A DNA stretch of 64,000 nucleotides from Chryseobacterium shigense (GCF_900156575.1 NZ_FTNY01000001.1:1-64000), one strand, 5' to 3'; counted from the stretch's first letter, positions 1-9,272 are shown. Notes: generated by a model from the sequence alone, not told the origin. Numbers and translations: made by a program.

Positions 1-993
1 TTTGACTGGCAATTGAATGATACTACTCATTTTATCCGAATGATGAGCCCTGATGCAGGTGGCACAGATGCAGTAAGCCAGAATAGAGGCTTTGTAGCCG
101 TTCCGGAAATTGGAGACCAGGTAATGGTGAACTTTGAATACCATAATCCAGATTTTCCTTTTGCAATGGGGGGGATGTTTCACGGTGGTGTAGGCTTGGG
201 AGGTGGAGTGGATAACCGTGTAAAATCCTTACAGACCAGAAGTGGACATAGATTAGTATTTACAGAAGATGAAAGTATCTTATTGACCGATAAAAGTGGC
301 AATGAGCTGAAGTTTGATACAGAAGGAAGCAACATCAACATCACTGCTCCTGAAACCATTACCATAAAATCCAAGAACCTGAAATTTGATATTGAAGAAA
401 ATATTGAAACCAAAGCAGGTAAGGATATGGATACCAATGTCGGACAGAATATCAAGATTATTGCAAGACAAGAAATCAGCCAAGACAGTGGGAAGAGAAC
501 TATTATTTCTGCTGGAACCAATACTGAAATATCAGCAAAAGCCCACCTGGACCTTTATGGTAAAGAAAAATTCATAGGTTATACCGATGGACAGACAGAG
601 TTTGGAGCAAAGGATAGAATGCATGTCTATGGTTCAAACTCATTATTAACAGCTAAAGATAAGATTGAGTATAAAGCACCACAGATGAATAAGCTTCCAG
701 AGAATGGGAAGTTTGAATACAACAAGGAAAAGCAATTAGTAAACATCCAATGGATGGATGATGTAGTTGAAAATAATATCCAACAATCTCATCGGGGAAA
801 TAAAGTAAGTGTTTTGGCATATACAAGAAACTATGAAGAAGGAGAAACTGTTAGTTTAAAGGTAATTGATAAAAATGGTAAAGAAATTAAGGATGGACAG
901 AAAGAACTTACTTTGTCAGGAACTGTTGATAAAGAAGGATTTGTCATATTGAGAGAAGCAATAGAAATACCCAAAACGAATAATAAAGCATAA
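1..993 (+). CDS. VgrG-like T6SS spike protein, C-terminal part (cut by window start)
   Basis: The reading frame is open to the window edge, so the TTG at 13 is probably not the true start. The first ~75 residues carry the end of the phage gp5/VgrG OB fold (key stretch 'EIGDQVMVNFEYHNPDFPF' followed by a Gly-rich segment). After that comes a long repetitive beta region with many I/T/N/K repeats, the triple beta-helix needle seen in VgrG and gp5. The last ~90 residues look like an added Ig-like or adaptor domain ('GETVSLKVIDKNGKE'), which in this family often docks cargo. VgrG forms the puncturing tip of the type VI secretion tube. Its stop codon overlaps the ATG of the next gene by one base, which points to translational coupling with that putative effector. 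The family call is confident; assignment to the Bacteroidota T6SS subtype (iii) is inferred from taxonomy. Confidence 0.85.
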   Translation, partial: FDWQLNDTTHFIRMMSPDAGGTDAVSQNRGFVAVPEIGDQVMVNFEYHNPDFPFAMGGMFHGGVGLGGGVDNRVKSLQTRSGHRLVFTEDESILLTDKSGNELKFDTEGSNINITAPETITIKSKNLKFDIEENIETKAGKDMDTNVGQNIKIIARQEISQDSGKRTIISAGTNTEISAKAHLDLYGKEKFIGYTDGQTEFGAKDRMHVYGSNSLLTAKDKIEYKAPQMNKLPENGKFEYNKEKQLVNIQWMDDVVENNIQQSHRGNKVSVLAYTRNYEEGETVSLKVIDKNGKEIKDGQKELTLSGTVDKEGFVILREAIEIPKTNNKA

Positions 994-2042
994 TGGATGA
1001 ATTGAATTTAGTACTATCAGAATTTGATGGTAAGAGCATCCTTGACTGGGGGGTTACTTTAGATATAAAAGGTGCAAAAAAGTATATTTTAGTTGCAGGA
1101 ATAGATTATCATACTGGAAACTCTTTTATTAAATACTGCAAAGATTATAAAGCAAAAATTATTGCTAATAATAAGAGTAAAGAAGATTTGACATTTATCA
1201 TTATTGACATGAAGGGGACGATTGAAACTATAGATAATGGAAAATCAATATCTGTTGAAAACTATGATAAAATTTCTAAAGCAAACTACCCAGCAAGTAA
1301 AGGACATGGATTTGATTCGTTAGGCAAATCAAAATACATTACTAAAAAGAGTATTTATGAGATTGTTGAGGAAATTGGAACTGATGACCCTAATACATTG
1401 CAAGAAATAAATGTTTTTTCACATTCTTATGCACTAGGTCCTATTTTAGGTAACTCAAGAGAAACTGATGCGATTGATTTAGACATGAGAGTAAATGATG
1501 TGAAAAATAAAACTTTTGATTATGCAAAATTTCAAAAAGCTTTTACACCAAGTGGTCTCGTAAAAATTTGGGGATGTAATATGAATCGTTTTACTAATAA
1601 TTTGATAAAGCAAATAATGAAGAGTAGCAAGTATTTAAGAAATGGAAAAACCTCTGATTCTACTATTTTCACTATAAAAGATACTCTTTTTCAAAATGGA
1701 GATGGAACTCAGCATTCAGTTTCAGAATACATCTACACAGACTGTAGAACAGCTCCTAAAAATGGACTTTTTGAAATGACAATGTTGCAAGTTAAAAAAC
1801 AATTTGCAAGAAATTATTGGGATTCATATCCTGCTTGGCTTTCAAACAACTGTAATATTAAAGTTTTGTCAGCATTACCTTCCACTTATGCTTTGTTTAG
1901 CAGTCCAGATTTATTTAGAATTTCAGATGACACTAGAGGCAATATAAATTTTTTTGAAAAATATTTGAAAATTACAATTGGTGAACACAACTATGGTATC
2001 TATGACCAGAGTACTGTTCAAGAAATGCTTAAATTTGGTTAA
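993..2042 (+). CDS. Unknown protein in T6SS effector position (putative toxin)
   Basis: I do not recognise the family. The 349-residue protein has no signal peptide or membrane segment. It starts inside the VgrG stop codon and is followed one base after its own stop by an exported small protein, the usual VgrG-effector-immunity order. Around residue 140 there is 'VFSHSYALGPIL', which resembles a lipase/esterase-type nucleophile elbow but lacks the Gly-x-Ser-x-Gly signature. About 45 residues later there is 'IWGCNMN'. The gene is visibly more AT-rich than vgrG upstream, consistent with a swappable cargo gene. The effector role is inference from position; enzymatic activity is unknown. Confidence 0.55.
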   Translation: MDELNLVLSEFDGKSILDWGVTLDIKGAKKYILVAGIDYHTGNSFIKYCKDYKAKIIANNKSKEDLTFIIIDMKGTIETIDNGKSISVENYDKISKANYPASKGHGFDSLGKSKYITKKSIYEIVEEIGTDDPNTLQEINVFSHSYALGPILGNSRETDAIDLDMRVNDVKNKTFDYAKFQKAFTPSGLVKIWGCNMNRFTNNLIKQIMKSSKYLRNGKTSDSTIFTIKDTLFQNGDGTQHSVSEYIYTDCRTAPKNGLFEMTMLQVKKQFARNYWDSYPAWLSNNCNIKVLSALPSTYALFSSPDLFRISDDTRGNINFFEKYLKITIGEHNYGIYDQSTVQEMLKFG

Positions 2043-2043
2043 G

Positions 2044-2646
2044 ATGAAAAAACACTTAATATTTATAATTTTATTCACTTGTTATAATGCTTTTTCTCAA
2101 CAGTTTAAAAGCACAAAGTTTATTGATAGTGATGTAGATAGTATAAGACTTATAACAGTATATTACCCATCAATGGATGAAATACATGAGTTGAAACCAA
2201 GAAATACAAAAGATTTCCCTCGTATACTTAGTGATGAAGAAATAAAAAAACAAAAAGCAATTAGTCAGGAAGATTCAATAGTGAAAAGCCAAAACATTCC
2301 TAAGAAAATTGATAGTTGTACATTAAGTAACTTAGAAACAAGAAAAGTTTTAAATCTAATTAAAAAGCCAAATTACGGGCATGCATTACCAGGAGAATAT
2401 GACATTCAATTAGACTTGTATAAGAATAATAAAGTGGTTCAAATTGTTACAATTTCTTCTCAAACAGAAAACCTAGTTATTAAAAAAGCAGGATGCAAAA
2501 CCCATATTGATGAAAATGGGCAAGAAATTGACCCTTGCTTCTTTAGAGGGATGGTTTCCGAAAATTTAAAGAAATACATTATTAGTTTGTTGAAAAGTAA
2601 AAAACTTTGGAATAAAGAACAACAATTTATGGAGGATTATAAATGA
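2044..2646 (+). CDS. Exported unknown protein, candidate T6SS immunity protein
   Basis: I chose the ATG at 2044, one base after the preceding stop, because it gives a clean signal peptide (short Lys-rich start, hydrophobic core, cut near 'NAFSQQ'). An in-frame ATG at 1978 lies inside the upstream gene and would bury the signal. The mature part is about 180 residues, rich in Lys, Ile and Ser, with two Cys near the C terminus that could form a disulfide ('AGCKTH', 'DPCFF'). No family was recognised. A periplasm-directed protein encoded immediately behind a presumed effector fits an immunity protein, but this rests on context alone. Confidence 0.6.
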   Translation: MKKHLIFIILFTCYNAFSQQFKSTKFIDSDVDSIRLITVYYPSMDEIHELKPRNTKDFPRILSDEEIKKQKAISQEDSIVKSQNIPKKIDSCTLSNLETRKVLNLIKKPNYGHALPGEYDIQLDLYKNNKVVQIVTISSQTENLVIKKAGCKTHIDENGQEIDPCFFRGMVSENLKKYIISLLKSKKLWNKEQQFMEDYK

Positions 2647-2652
2647 TATACT

Positions 2653-3030
2653 ATGTCTCAATATATAACAGATACAACCCAGCTAAAATGGGACAAAGGA
2701 GCTTCACCAACTCCGCTCACAGTAACCAGTCAATCCTTTATGAGCATTGATGGAAAGCTACAGGCCACGGAAGAGGACAAACATCCTGATTTTAACATTA
2801 AGCCTTTTGGAATGTATCATGTGTTAAGGTCTTCCTGTTCACCCTCACCTATTAAGTGGGACAATACCTCTGATTTTGAAATTGAGGTTAAAAAAGAGCT
2901 GTTAGATAGCTCTACATGCCAGTGTTCTGTTGGTGGCAAAATGTCAGTTGTAAAGTCAGCCCAGAGCTTTGTTGAGGAGCAAAAAACAGTCTGGTTTTTA
3001 GTTAAAAATCCAATCTGCCTTTTGTTTTAA
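2653..3030 (+). CDS. DUF4280-type PAAR-like protein
   Basis: A 125-residue protein that starts six bases after the previous stop. The pattern of short beta segments, 'FMSIDGKLQATEEDKHPDFNIKPFG' (only the key D..H and N..P..F..C spacing matters), then paired Cys in 'STCQCSVGGK' matches DUF4280 (PAAR-like) proteins, which sharpen the VgrG spike and can load effectors. The last ~20 residues (hydrophobic 'VWFLVKNPICLLF') do not look like the family. The gene may be truncated, or it may have lost a C-terminal toxin domain through a frameshift. It closes the T6SS cargo cluster; the next 313 bases are non-coding. Confidence 0.65.
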   Translation: MSQYITDTTQLKWDKGASPTPLTVTSQSFMSIDGKLQATEEDKHPDFNIKPFGMYHVLRSSCSPSPIKWDNTSDFEIEVKKELLDSSTCQCSVGGKMSVVKSAQSFVEEQKTVWFLVKNPICLLF

Positions 3031-3343
3031 ATAACTAGCTGATAATCAATTTTTTGATATTTAAAATAATGTCTTTACGTTATTACGAGACATTTCAATA
3101 TAAAAATTCCCTAGATTTTACCCATCTCCAGGTTAAGTTTTCTGAAGTTCAGAAGAAGAAAATTATTAATGAATGCATTAATATAAACATTTTCATTACT
3201 ATTGTTAAGTAATATATTTTATTAATTGTACAAAATGAAATAGGATAGCCCAATTTTTGCAATAGTTCAATTCTGTGGTCATTCTAACTATAAAACGGAA
3301 TGAACTAATTATAAAATATATTAAATCCACCAGCTAAATAGAT
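3031..3343. other. Intergenic gap, no feature seen
   Basis: This AT-rich stretch between the PAAR-like gene and the DUF5686 gene holds no credible open frame, no T-tailed hairpin and no TAnnTTTG promoter that I could support. It may contain decayed C-terminal sequence of the DUF4280 gene, but no frame reads convincingly. Confidence 0.4.
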
Positions 3344-5797
3344 ATGAAAAAGATTTTTATCCTGTTGTTATCATTCGGGTACCTCAGCATTTTTTCACAG
3401 TCAAAAGTTATTGTAAGGAATTCCGGAGATCAGTCCCCAATTTCTAATGCAAAAGTTTCTTGTAACAGTAAAATAATAGGCAGAACAGATCCATCAGGGA
3501 CTTCTGTTTTTACAACAAAATGTAAAAAAGTAGAAATTTCTGCAACCGGATTCCAGAATGATGATATTGTTGTTGACAAGGTGATGGAGGTATTTTTAAC
3601 CAAGGCAGACCCTAACGTCAAAAATATTCAGGCTATTGTTCTGGATAATAAAAGTGATCCCAGGGCATTGGAAATTCTCAGGAAAGTCAACGAAAATTAC
3701 AATGAAAACTCTCCTAAGAGTCTAGAATCTTACGCATTCAAATCCTATGAGAAAATTTCTCTGGATTTTGACGAAGACAGCATCAAAGCTTATAACGTTT
3801 ATATCGCCAACCGTATAGATTCACTTAAAAAGCTCCCTCAACTTCCCGTAAAAGCAACGAAAAGAAAGGATTCTTTGGAGTCTGTTAATCTGATGAAGCT
3901 TGTAGGGGAAAGCAAAATGTTTTTGTGGGAAAGAGCTTCTCAAAATTTATATTCAAAAAAGTATGGTGAGAAAATCAATATTCTGGATAACAAAGTGGCC
4001 GGTCTTAAAGAGCCTATTTATGAGCTGATGGCTTTTCGTTCCAACAGAAATCAGATCCCCAAGGAGGTACGTGAGGAAAACAGGAATCTTTATCGTTTCT
4101 TTTTAACGGATTCTATTGAAATAGAAGGACGTGAGAATTATGTGATCCGTTTTCGCCAGGTTGATTATAAGCAATCTCCCAAACAAACAAAATTCAATGG
4201 TTATCTGTATGTAGACAAAGCTACCTACGCACTGAAAAAAATCGAAAGCAATAGTAAGATTAAAAGTGAAGGAAGTATTACGAGCATTTGGAAACCTATT
4301 GAAAATAAATGGTTTCTTGTCAAAGAAAACTATAAACTGAAAATGGGGTCTGCCTCTTTTGATAATGATGATAAAAAGGATAAAAAAAGAACTGAAGAAG
4401 AAAAAGACTCCGAAAAAAAGCATATAAAAAAGTTTGGCAATTATGCTTTTGTCACTGCTGATTATTTTGATTTCAAAACGTCTATTGAAGAAAAACCGGA
4501 AGATTTTAAAGGCTATACGATCAGCGTTAAAAATTCTGACGGAGATAAGATTGATCAATACCGTACTGAAAATCTGACAGAACGCGAACAAGCCACCTAT
4601 ACAAAAATCGACAGCTTGAGCGCCAAATATAAACTCAGCCAGAAAGCAAAAGCATTAACAGGTTTGCTCAAAGGTAAAGTAAGGCTGGGGATGCTGGATT
4701 TCGACCTTTCTAAAGTCATTGGTTACAACAAATATGAACATATCCGACTGGGGGCTGGTGTCAAACTGAATGAAAAGTTCAACAGGTATATTTCTCCGGA
4801 TGCTTATTTTGCTTATGGTATTTATGATAAGGATTTTAAATACGGAGTGGGTATTGACGTACGTACAACCTTGGAGAAAAATTCATTTTTCCGTGCTGAA
4901 TATTTTGATGATGTCATGGCAGCCGGACGCTTTTCAGAAAACCTGTGGAATTTCAGAATGAAAATAATGAATTCCGGAGTTGCTCTGAATAATAACGTAT
5001 TTTTTGGATATAAAGGTTTTAAGGTGAGTTATGAAAATGACTTTACCAATGCATTAACGATCAATATTTCCACTAAAAGAAGCCAGGAAGAATCTAAATT
5101 TAACTATAATTTTAAAGAGCTTGGAAATCGTTTCGATATTACGTCATCTACCATCACCCTAAAATATTCTCCCAACTCTAAAAATATTATGACCCCTACC
5201 GGAAAATATACCTATGAACAGAATCTTCCGGAATTCTATCTGAATTATGAGCAAGGGTACAAGGCTCTTGGAGGTGATTTACAATTCAGCAGATTTGATG
5301 CACTATTTGTTCAGAATTTTAAGACTAAGCTTGGTCTAACCGGAGTGAGATTGTATGGAGGTTTAGTGACGGGTGATGCTCCGATCTGGAAGAATTTTAC
5401 ACTGAACGGCCTGGGGAATGGAAATGGAGGATTGAATTTTAACCTTACTTCCTATCTTGGTTTTGCAACAATGGAAGGTGGAAAATATTATAATGACAAA
5501 TTTTTGGGAGCTTATCTGACGCATAGACTGCCATGGTATTTTAAAAGCTTTGGGAAGAATGTTTCAAGTTTCGATGTGATCTATAGAGGGACCATTGGGG
5601 ATATGAAAAATCCTGAATTTCATCAATTTGAATTTAAAAAATTAGATCACTTATACAATGAGTTGGGTCTGGAATGGAATAATTTTTTATCCTCACAATT
5701 TAATTTAGGATTTTTCTATAGGGTAGGGCATTACAATACTCCAAAATTTAAAGATAATTTTGCCATTCAATTTAAACTTAAACTTCTGGGCTTTTAA
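3344..5797 (+). CDS. DUF5686 outer-membrane protein with carboxypeptidase-like regulatory domain
   Basis: An 817-residue protein with a signal peptide (cut near 'SIFSQS'). Residues ~20-90 form a CarboxypepD_reg-like beta sandwich ('NSGDQSPISNAKVSC...GRTDPSGTSVF'), as in many Bacteroidota surface proteins. The rest matches DUF5686: a soluble middle part containing a low-complexity run of Lys/Asp/Glu around residue 345, then a C-terminal beta-barrel of alternating aromatic strands ending in 'KLKLLGF'. The domain order and length are usual for the family, whose exact role in the outer membrane is unknown. The gene stands alone and is followed by a strong terminator. Confidence 0.85.
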   Translation: MKKIFILLLSFGYLSIFSQSKVIVRNSGDQSPISNAKVSCNSKIIGRTDPSGTSVFTTKCKKVEISATGFQNDDIVVDKVMEVFLTKADPNVKNIQAIVLDNKSDPRALEILRKVNENYNENSPKSLESYAFKSYEKISLDFDEDSIKAYNVYIANRIDSLKKLPQLPVKATKRKDSLESVNLMKLVGESKMFLWERASQNLYSKKYGEKINILDNKVAGLKEPIYELMAFRSNRNQIPKEVREENRNLYRFFLTDSIEIEGRENYVIRFRQVDYKQSPKQTKFNGYLYVDKATYALKKIESNSKIKSEGSITSIWKPIENKWFLVKENYKLKMGSASFDNDDKKDKKRTEEEKDSEKKHIKKFGNYAFVTADYFDFKTSIEEKPEDFKGYTISVKNSDGDKIDQYRTENLTEREQATYTKIDSLSAKYKLSQKAKALTGLLKGKVRLGMLDFDLSKVIGYNKYEHIRLGAGVKLNEKFNRYISPDAYFAYGIYDKDFKYGVGIDVRTTLEKNSFFRAEYFDDVMAAGRFSENLWNFRMKIMNSGVALNNNVFFGYKGFKVSYENDFTNALTINISTKRSQEESKFNYNFKELGNRFDITSSTITLKYSPNSKNIMTPTGKYTYEQNLPEFYLNYEQGYKALGGDLQFSRFDALFVQNFKTKLGLTGVRLYGGLVTGDAPIWKNFTLNGLGNGNGGLNFNLTSYLGFATMEGGKYYNDKFLGAYLTHRLPWYFKSFGKNVSSFDVIYRGTIGDMKNPEFHQFEFKKLDHLYNELGLEWNNFLSSQFNLGFFYRVGHYNTPKFKDNFAIQFKLKLLGF

Positions 5798-5820
5798 AAA
5801 CGACCTGAAATATAACTTAA

Positions 5821-5850
5821 AATGACTCTTCAAAAGAAGAGTCATTTTTT
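5821..5850 (+). terminator. Rho-independent terminator after the DUF5686 gene
   Basis: The ten-base arms AATGACTCTT and AAGAGTCATT flank a six-base loop and are followed by a T run, 24 bases after the DUF5686 stop. Confidence 0.9.
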
Positions 5851-5981
5851 ATAAAGAATAAATGAGGATAGATTATAGATAGGGGTTAATCTTATCAATT
5901 CAGTACATAGAATCAGATCTGTCAACAATAGTACTGATATATTGAAAAGAAAGGGATGGTAAGATGACAAATTGGATTATT

Positions 5982-6875
5982 CTATTCCGGCTGAATGATG
6001 ACAAACCGGACCAACGGAAATTCATTTTTTATATGTTCACGAATGCGTTGTATAGCTTCGGTAATCTCTTCCGTATCCAGATGATCTTCAAAATCTATGA
6101 TGAGCATTAATACTACTTCTTCCGGTGATTGGTAGGTAGAGAGTATACTTTTTGTTTTGACCACAGCCGCATCTTTTTCAGCTAGCTTTGCAATCTTGTC
6201 TCTTGTTTCAGGAGCTATTCCTTCTCCCATCAGCAAGCTCCTGCTTTCCCTGGCCAGGATAAAAGAAACAAAAACCAGTATTAATCCCACAATTACCGAT
6301 GCAAGCCCATCTAATTCCGGAATTTGAAACGAATGGCTGATTCCCATCAATGTCATGACAATGATCAGGCCGGCCACTGCTGCGCCATCTTCAAAAACAA
6401 CAAGAAAGCTTGCGGGATCTTTACTTTTGATGATGGCATCCCACCACCCAATGCCATGACGTGTTTTATTAAATTCTTTTACTGCGATAAACAGAGAAGT
6501 TCCCTCGAAAATAAGGGAAAGAGATAATACAATATAGTTCCAGAATGGATCTTTCATCAATTCTGGCTCCAGAATATGTGAAATTCCCTGGTAAATAGAT
6601 AAAGCACCTCCCAAACCAAATATCAAAATAGAAACAACAAAAGACCAGAAATACAGTTCCTTTCCATATCCAAAAGGATGAGATTCATCTGCCGGCTTTT
6701 TACTTCTTTTCATTCCATATAAAAGCAGCAGCTGGTTCGTGGTATCAACCGTTGAATGAATACCTTCAGAGATCATGGAAGAACTATTGGTAAATGCCCC
6801 GGCAATAAACTTTGTTAATGCAATTAACAGGTTGGCGGCAAGTGCACTATAAATTGATTTATGATTGTTGGTCAT
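5982..6875 (-). CDS. Cation diffusion facilitator family transporter
   Basis: A 297-residue, six-helix CDF protein, which exports divalent metal ions (Zn, Fe, Mn or Co) in exchange for protons. Visible signatures are the helix II 'EGIHSTVDTTNQ' stretch (His and Asp three residues apart, a metal site), the cytoplasmic 'HPFGYGKELYFW' loop typical of the SLC30A9/YdfM-like branch, and a C-terminal ferredoxin-like domain ('IDFEDHLDTEEI', 'IREHI'). The length is normal. The gene is monocistronic, convergent with the DUF5686 gene. The metal cannot be told from sequence alone. Confidence 0.9.
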   Translation of the reverse strand: MTNNHKSIYSALAANLLIALTKFIAGAFTNSSSMISEGIHSTVDTTNQLLLLYGMKRSKKPADESHPFGYGKELYFWSFVVSILIFGLGGALSIYQGISHILEPELMKDPFWNYIVLSLSLIFEGTSLFIAVKEFNKTRHGIGWWDAIIKSKDPASFLVVFEDGAAVAGLIIVMTLMGISHSFQIPELDGLASVIVGLILVFVSFILARESRSLLMGEGIAPETRDKIAKLAEKDAAVVKTKSILSTYQSPEEVVLMLIIDFEDHLDTEEITEAIQRIREHIKNEFPLVRFVIIQPE

Positions 6876-7179
6876 TGATGATTGTTATCAGTATAGAAGG
6901 ATAAAATTTAAACCTTTAAAAAATCTTTATCTCAGTTCATATAATTAATGATCTAATAAAATTATTGCTTTTAATCCAGAATAAAAAATATCTGGAAAAA
7001 TAGTCAACTTTCCTTTTTTTTGACCAATTAAACAGAATAAAATACAGCAAACTTTCAGAATGCCCTAAAACGGCTAAAGCTCCCTGTCCTAAAGACAAAT
7101 TAAAATTCATTGATTGATCAATTCTGGCTTAGTATTTGTAAAAAAAATATTTTAAACAGACAATTAACTTTTTTATATT
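6876..7179. other. Divergent intergenic gap
   Basis: An AT-rich region between the minus-strand CDF gene and the small plus-strand gene at 7180. It must contain both promoters, but I found no well-spaced TTG/TAnnTTTG pair. No small open frame is convincing. Confidence 0.4.
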
Positions 7180-7437
7180 ATGAAAATTACCACTGACATA
7201 AAGGATAACGTTTTAACCCGTACCAAACTTATTGATAATATTGAGATTATTTATGGAAAGAAAAAAATACATAATGGAGCGTTATCAGCAGTAAGGCATG
7301 AGCCGTTTGAAGTAAAGATATTGGATGATCAGTGTAAGGACGATCCGGAACATATAATCGATTTTGACCTTGCGCAGCAAATAACAATCAAATTTTTTGA
7401 CGGAACATTGAAAACCTATCAGGATGAAGTTGAATAA
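7180..7437 (+). CDS. Small hypothetical protein (85 aa)
   Basis: No family recognised. The protein is soluble, charged and has no signal peptide. Predicted strands alternate with charged turns ('NIEIIYGKKK', 'ITIKFFDGTLKTYQDE'), suggesting a small beta-rich fold. It has its own leader region and is followed by a bidirectional terminator. The composition looks like real coding sequence. Confidence 0.6.
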   Translation: MKITTDIKDNVLTRTKLIDNIEIIYGKKKIHNGALSAVRHEPFEVKILDDQCKDDPEHIIDFDLAQQITIKFFDGTLKTYQDEVE

Positions 7438-7488
7438 CTATTATTTACTATTCATACCCTGATTGAATGATAACAATCTATTACGATG

Positions 7489-7518
7489 AAAGTCTGCTTA
7501 AATAAAAGCAGACTTTTT
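7489..7518. terminator. Bidirectional terminator
   Basis: The eleven-base arms AAAGTCTGCTT and AAGCAGACTTT enclose a six-base loop, with a T run on the plus strand. It lies between the convergent genes at 7180-7437 and 7498-7788 and overlaps the stop codon of the latter. Confidence 0.85.
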
Positions 7519-7788
7519 CTGTTTAATGTAGGGAGAATGAACTTCAGTAGCTTCATCACAAAATAAGTGAGTGAAATATGATTTATGATCTGTCTTTGGA
7601 TCTGTGAATATTTCTGATTGAAGGCGTGTTTTAAATTCCCAGGTATCCCATTTACAAATTCCTTTTTCATAAGGATTGAATGTACAGTGTAATTCGTAAT
7701 GTTTTTTATTTTCATCGCTGTGAAATTCCACAATGATACTTTTATCACCCGGATGAATTTCCTCCCGTACGGTAGCCATAAGTTTCAT
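7498..7788 (-). CDS. Small hypothetical protein (96 aa)
   Basis: No family recognised. I chose this frame over an overlapping minus-strand frame (7452-7748) because its composition is that of a normal soluble protein. It has acidic and aromatic residues and the phrases 'IIVEFHSDENKKHYELHCTF' and 'CKWDTWEFKTRL', whereas the other frame is a Lys/Ile/Phe-rich by-product. There is no signal peptide. It is convergent with the 85-aa gene. Confidence 0.55.
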   Translation of the reverse strand: MKLMATVREEIHPGDKSIIVEFHSDENKKHYELHCTFNPYEKGICKWDTWEFKTRLQSEIFTDPKTDHKSYFTHLFCDEATEVHSPYIKQKKSAFI

Positions 7789-7887
7789 AATCTACTTTTT
7801 TTCAAAGCTATATTCATTATGCGACAAAAGATGTCGTATAATAAAGGATATTATATTTACCGATCAATAAAATTGTTATATCAGATC

Positions 7888-8736
7888 TTAAAGGCGATAG
7901 GAGGCCCCAATAAAATAATGTTTTGCTGCATCATGCTGTATTCCATAATTAATGCCTGCATCCAGCTTAAAATCTCTTGCCACTTCCATCTGAATAGCGG
8001 CATTAAAGAAATTGGAAAATTGATGGGCTTTAAAATCATAGGTATAGTATGTTTCTGCTATTGCGTCAATTCCTTTAGATAAAGGATGACTGATGGTGAG
8101 TGTCTGCAAAAACTCAGTGTGCATTGCCTCTTGATCTAGGTCTTTGAGCCGATCAATTTCTACCTGGACTCCAAGTTTCCAATCACCCGGCAGTTGGTAA
8201 GACATGGGGACAATAAGACCGCCTTCAAAGCGGCTTTCCTCATCATATTTTGAAGAGGGAAATTTAACGTAAGGTAATACAGCCAATGCAAATTTACCGT
8301 GGTCATTTCCTATTAAGTTCTGTTTAATCCTTAGCGTTACATCACCAATCCCGTCACTCATGGTGACAGAACCTGAACGAAGATCCGTATCTTTTTGCCT
8401 GCCATAGGTTTGGAATCCAATCTGTATCGCTGTACTACCGGTAATTCCAATTTTCAGGTTAGCCTGATTGATGAGTAAAGTACTTGTTTTCTGTACATCA
8501 GATTTCTCTTTGATCAGCCTGACTATGTCTGTTTCATACTGAAAATGTCCTGCATCCACTGTATAAGGAGATTCAGTGACATCAGGCCGGTCGGTCTCCA
8601 TTTCTCTCATGAGAGCACGCGGGACAGGATTAAAAAGAGAGTGTTTTTGATGAGGTTCTTCTTGTTGTGCGTAGCATACCAATGGCAGAAACAAGCAGCC
8701 TAAAACTAATTTGAAAAGGTTTTTATAGTTATTCAT
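7888..8736 (-). CDS. Outer-membrane beta-barrel, Phenol_MetA_deg-like transporter family
   Basis: A 282-residue protein with a signal peptide (cut near 'VCYAQQ'). The mature start carries 'METDRPDVTESPYTVDAGHFQYE', read here only for its key pattern TDRPD-x(2)-ESP-x(5)-G-x-FQ-E. This is a hallmark of the MetA-pathway phenol-degradation-like barrel family. It is followed by amphipathic strands to a C-terminal 'FIGASYRL'. Such proteins are probable outer-membrane channels; despite the family name there is no sign of phenol metabolism nearby. Monocistronic. Confidence 0.75.
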   Translation of the reverse strand: MNNYKNLFKLVLGCLFLPLVCYAQQEEPHQKHSLFNPVPRALMREMETDRPDVTESPYTVDAGHFQYETDIVRLIKEKSDVQKTSTLLINQANLKIGITGSTAIQIGFQTYGRQKDTDLRSGSVTMSDGIGDVTLRIKQNLIGNDHGKFALAVLPYVKFPSSKYDEESRFEGGLIVPMSYQLPGDWKLGVQVEIDRLKDLDQEAMHTEFLQTLTISHPLSKGIDAIAETYYTYDFKAHQFSNFFNAAIQMEVARDFKLDAGINYGIQHDAAKHYFIGASYRL

Positions 8737-9005
8737 AGTTTTTATTTAATGTTTTCCCTTTATTTTATAAAACATTTTTTCTCGAAACTTAAAGAATAAA
8801 ATTCCTGTTAATAATGATTTATAATATTTCGTAAGGCAATAACAAAGCCACATTCAAAAGGATAAGAAAATATTTTATTCTGCATTCTATTTTTAATTGC
8901 AGTTGATTCAGAAAACAATCACTTTTCGTTATTACAAAATGCTTCGGTTACTTTATAAATCTTAACGATTAATAATACTCCCCAAAATTAAATTGATCCA
9001 GGAAC

Positions 9006-9037
9006 AAAAAAAAGCAGAGAACATGATGTCCCCTGCT
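9006..9037 (-). terminator. Terminator of the tandem csp genes
   Basis: On the minus strand an eleven-pair stem (AGCAG..CTGCT outer arms, two G-U pairs inside, loop TCA) is followed by eight T. It lies about 45 bases downstream of the last csp copy. Confidence 0.85.
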
Positions 9038-9080
9038 GATATTTATATTGAGAAAAAGCTGTTTAAGCTTTTATCTTAAT

Positions 9081-9272
9081 CTATGCTACTTTTACGTTAA
9101 CTGCGTTAACGCCTTTGTTCCCGTTTTGAAGATCGAATGTTACGACATCATTTTCACGAATAGTGTCTACTAAACCTGACATGTGTACGAAAACATCCTG
9201 ACCACCATTTGAAGGTGAGATAAAACCAAATCCTTTGGCATCGTTAAAGAATTTTACTGTTCCTTGTTGCAT
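9081..9272 (-). CDS. Cold-shock protein, tandem copy 3 (distal)
   Basis: A 63-residue single cold-shock domain protein. RNP1 ('KGFGFI') and RNP2 ('VFVHMS') are intact, with the aromatic residues that bind single-stranded RNA. It probably acts as an RNA chaperone. It differs from the other two tandem copies only in the penultimate residue (Val instead of Ile) and in scattered silent bases. It is the last of three copies at an exact 283-base period and is followed by the shared terminator. Confidence 0.95.
   Translation of the reverse strand: MQQGTVKFFNDAKGFGFISPSNGGQDVFVHMSGLVDTIRENDVVTFDLQNGNKGVNAVNVKVA

Noticed and set aside
4103..4591. Minus-strand frame with Phe/Ile-rich, membrane-like text opposite the DUF5686 gene
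   Set aside because: The hydrophobicity comes from reading Lys- and Glu-rich codons backwards.
7452..7748. Alternative minus-strand frame overlapping 7498-7788
   Set aside because: Its composition is worse and its stop lies beyond the terminator hairpin; the 7498-7788 frame is a better gene.
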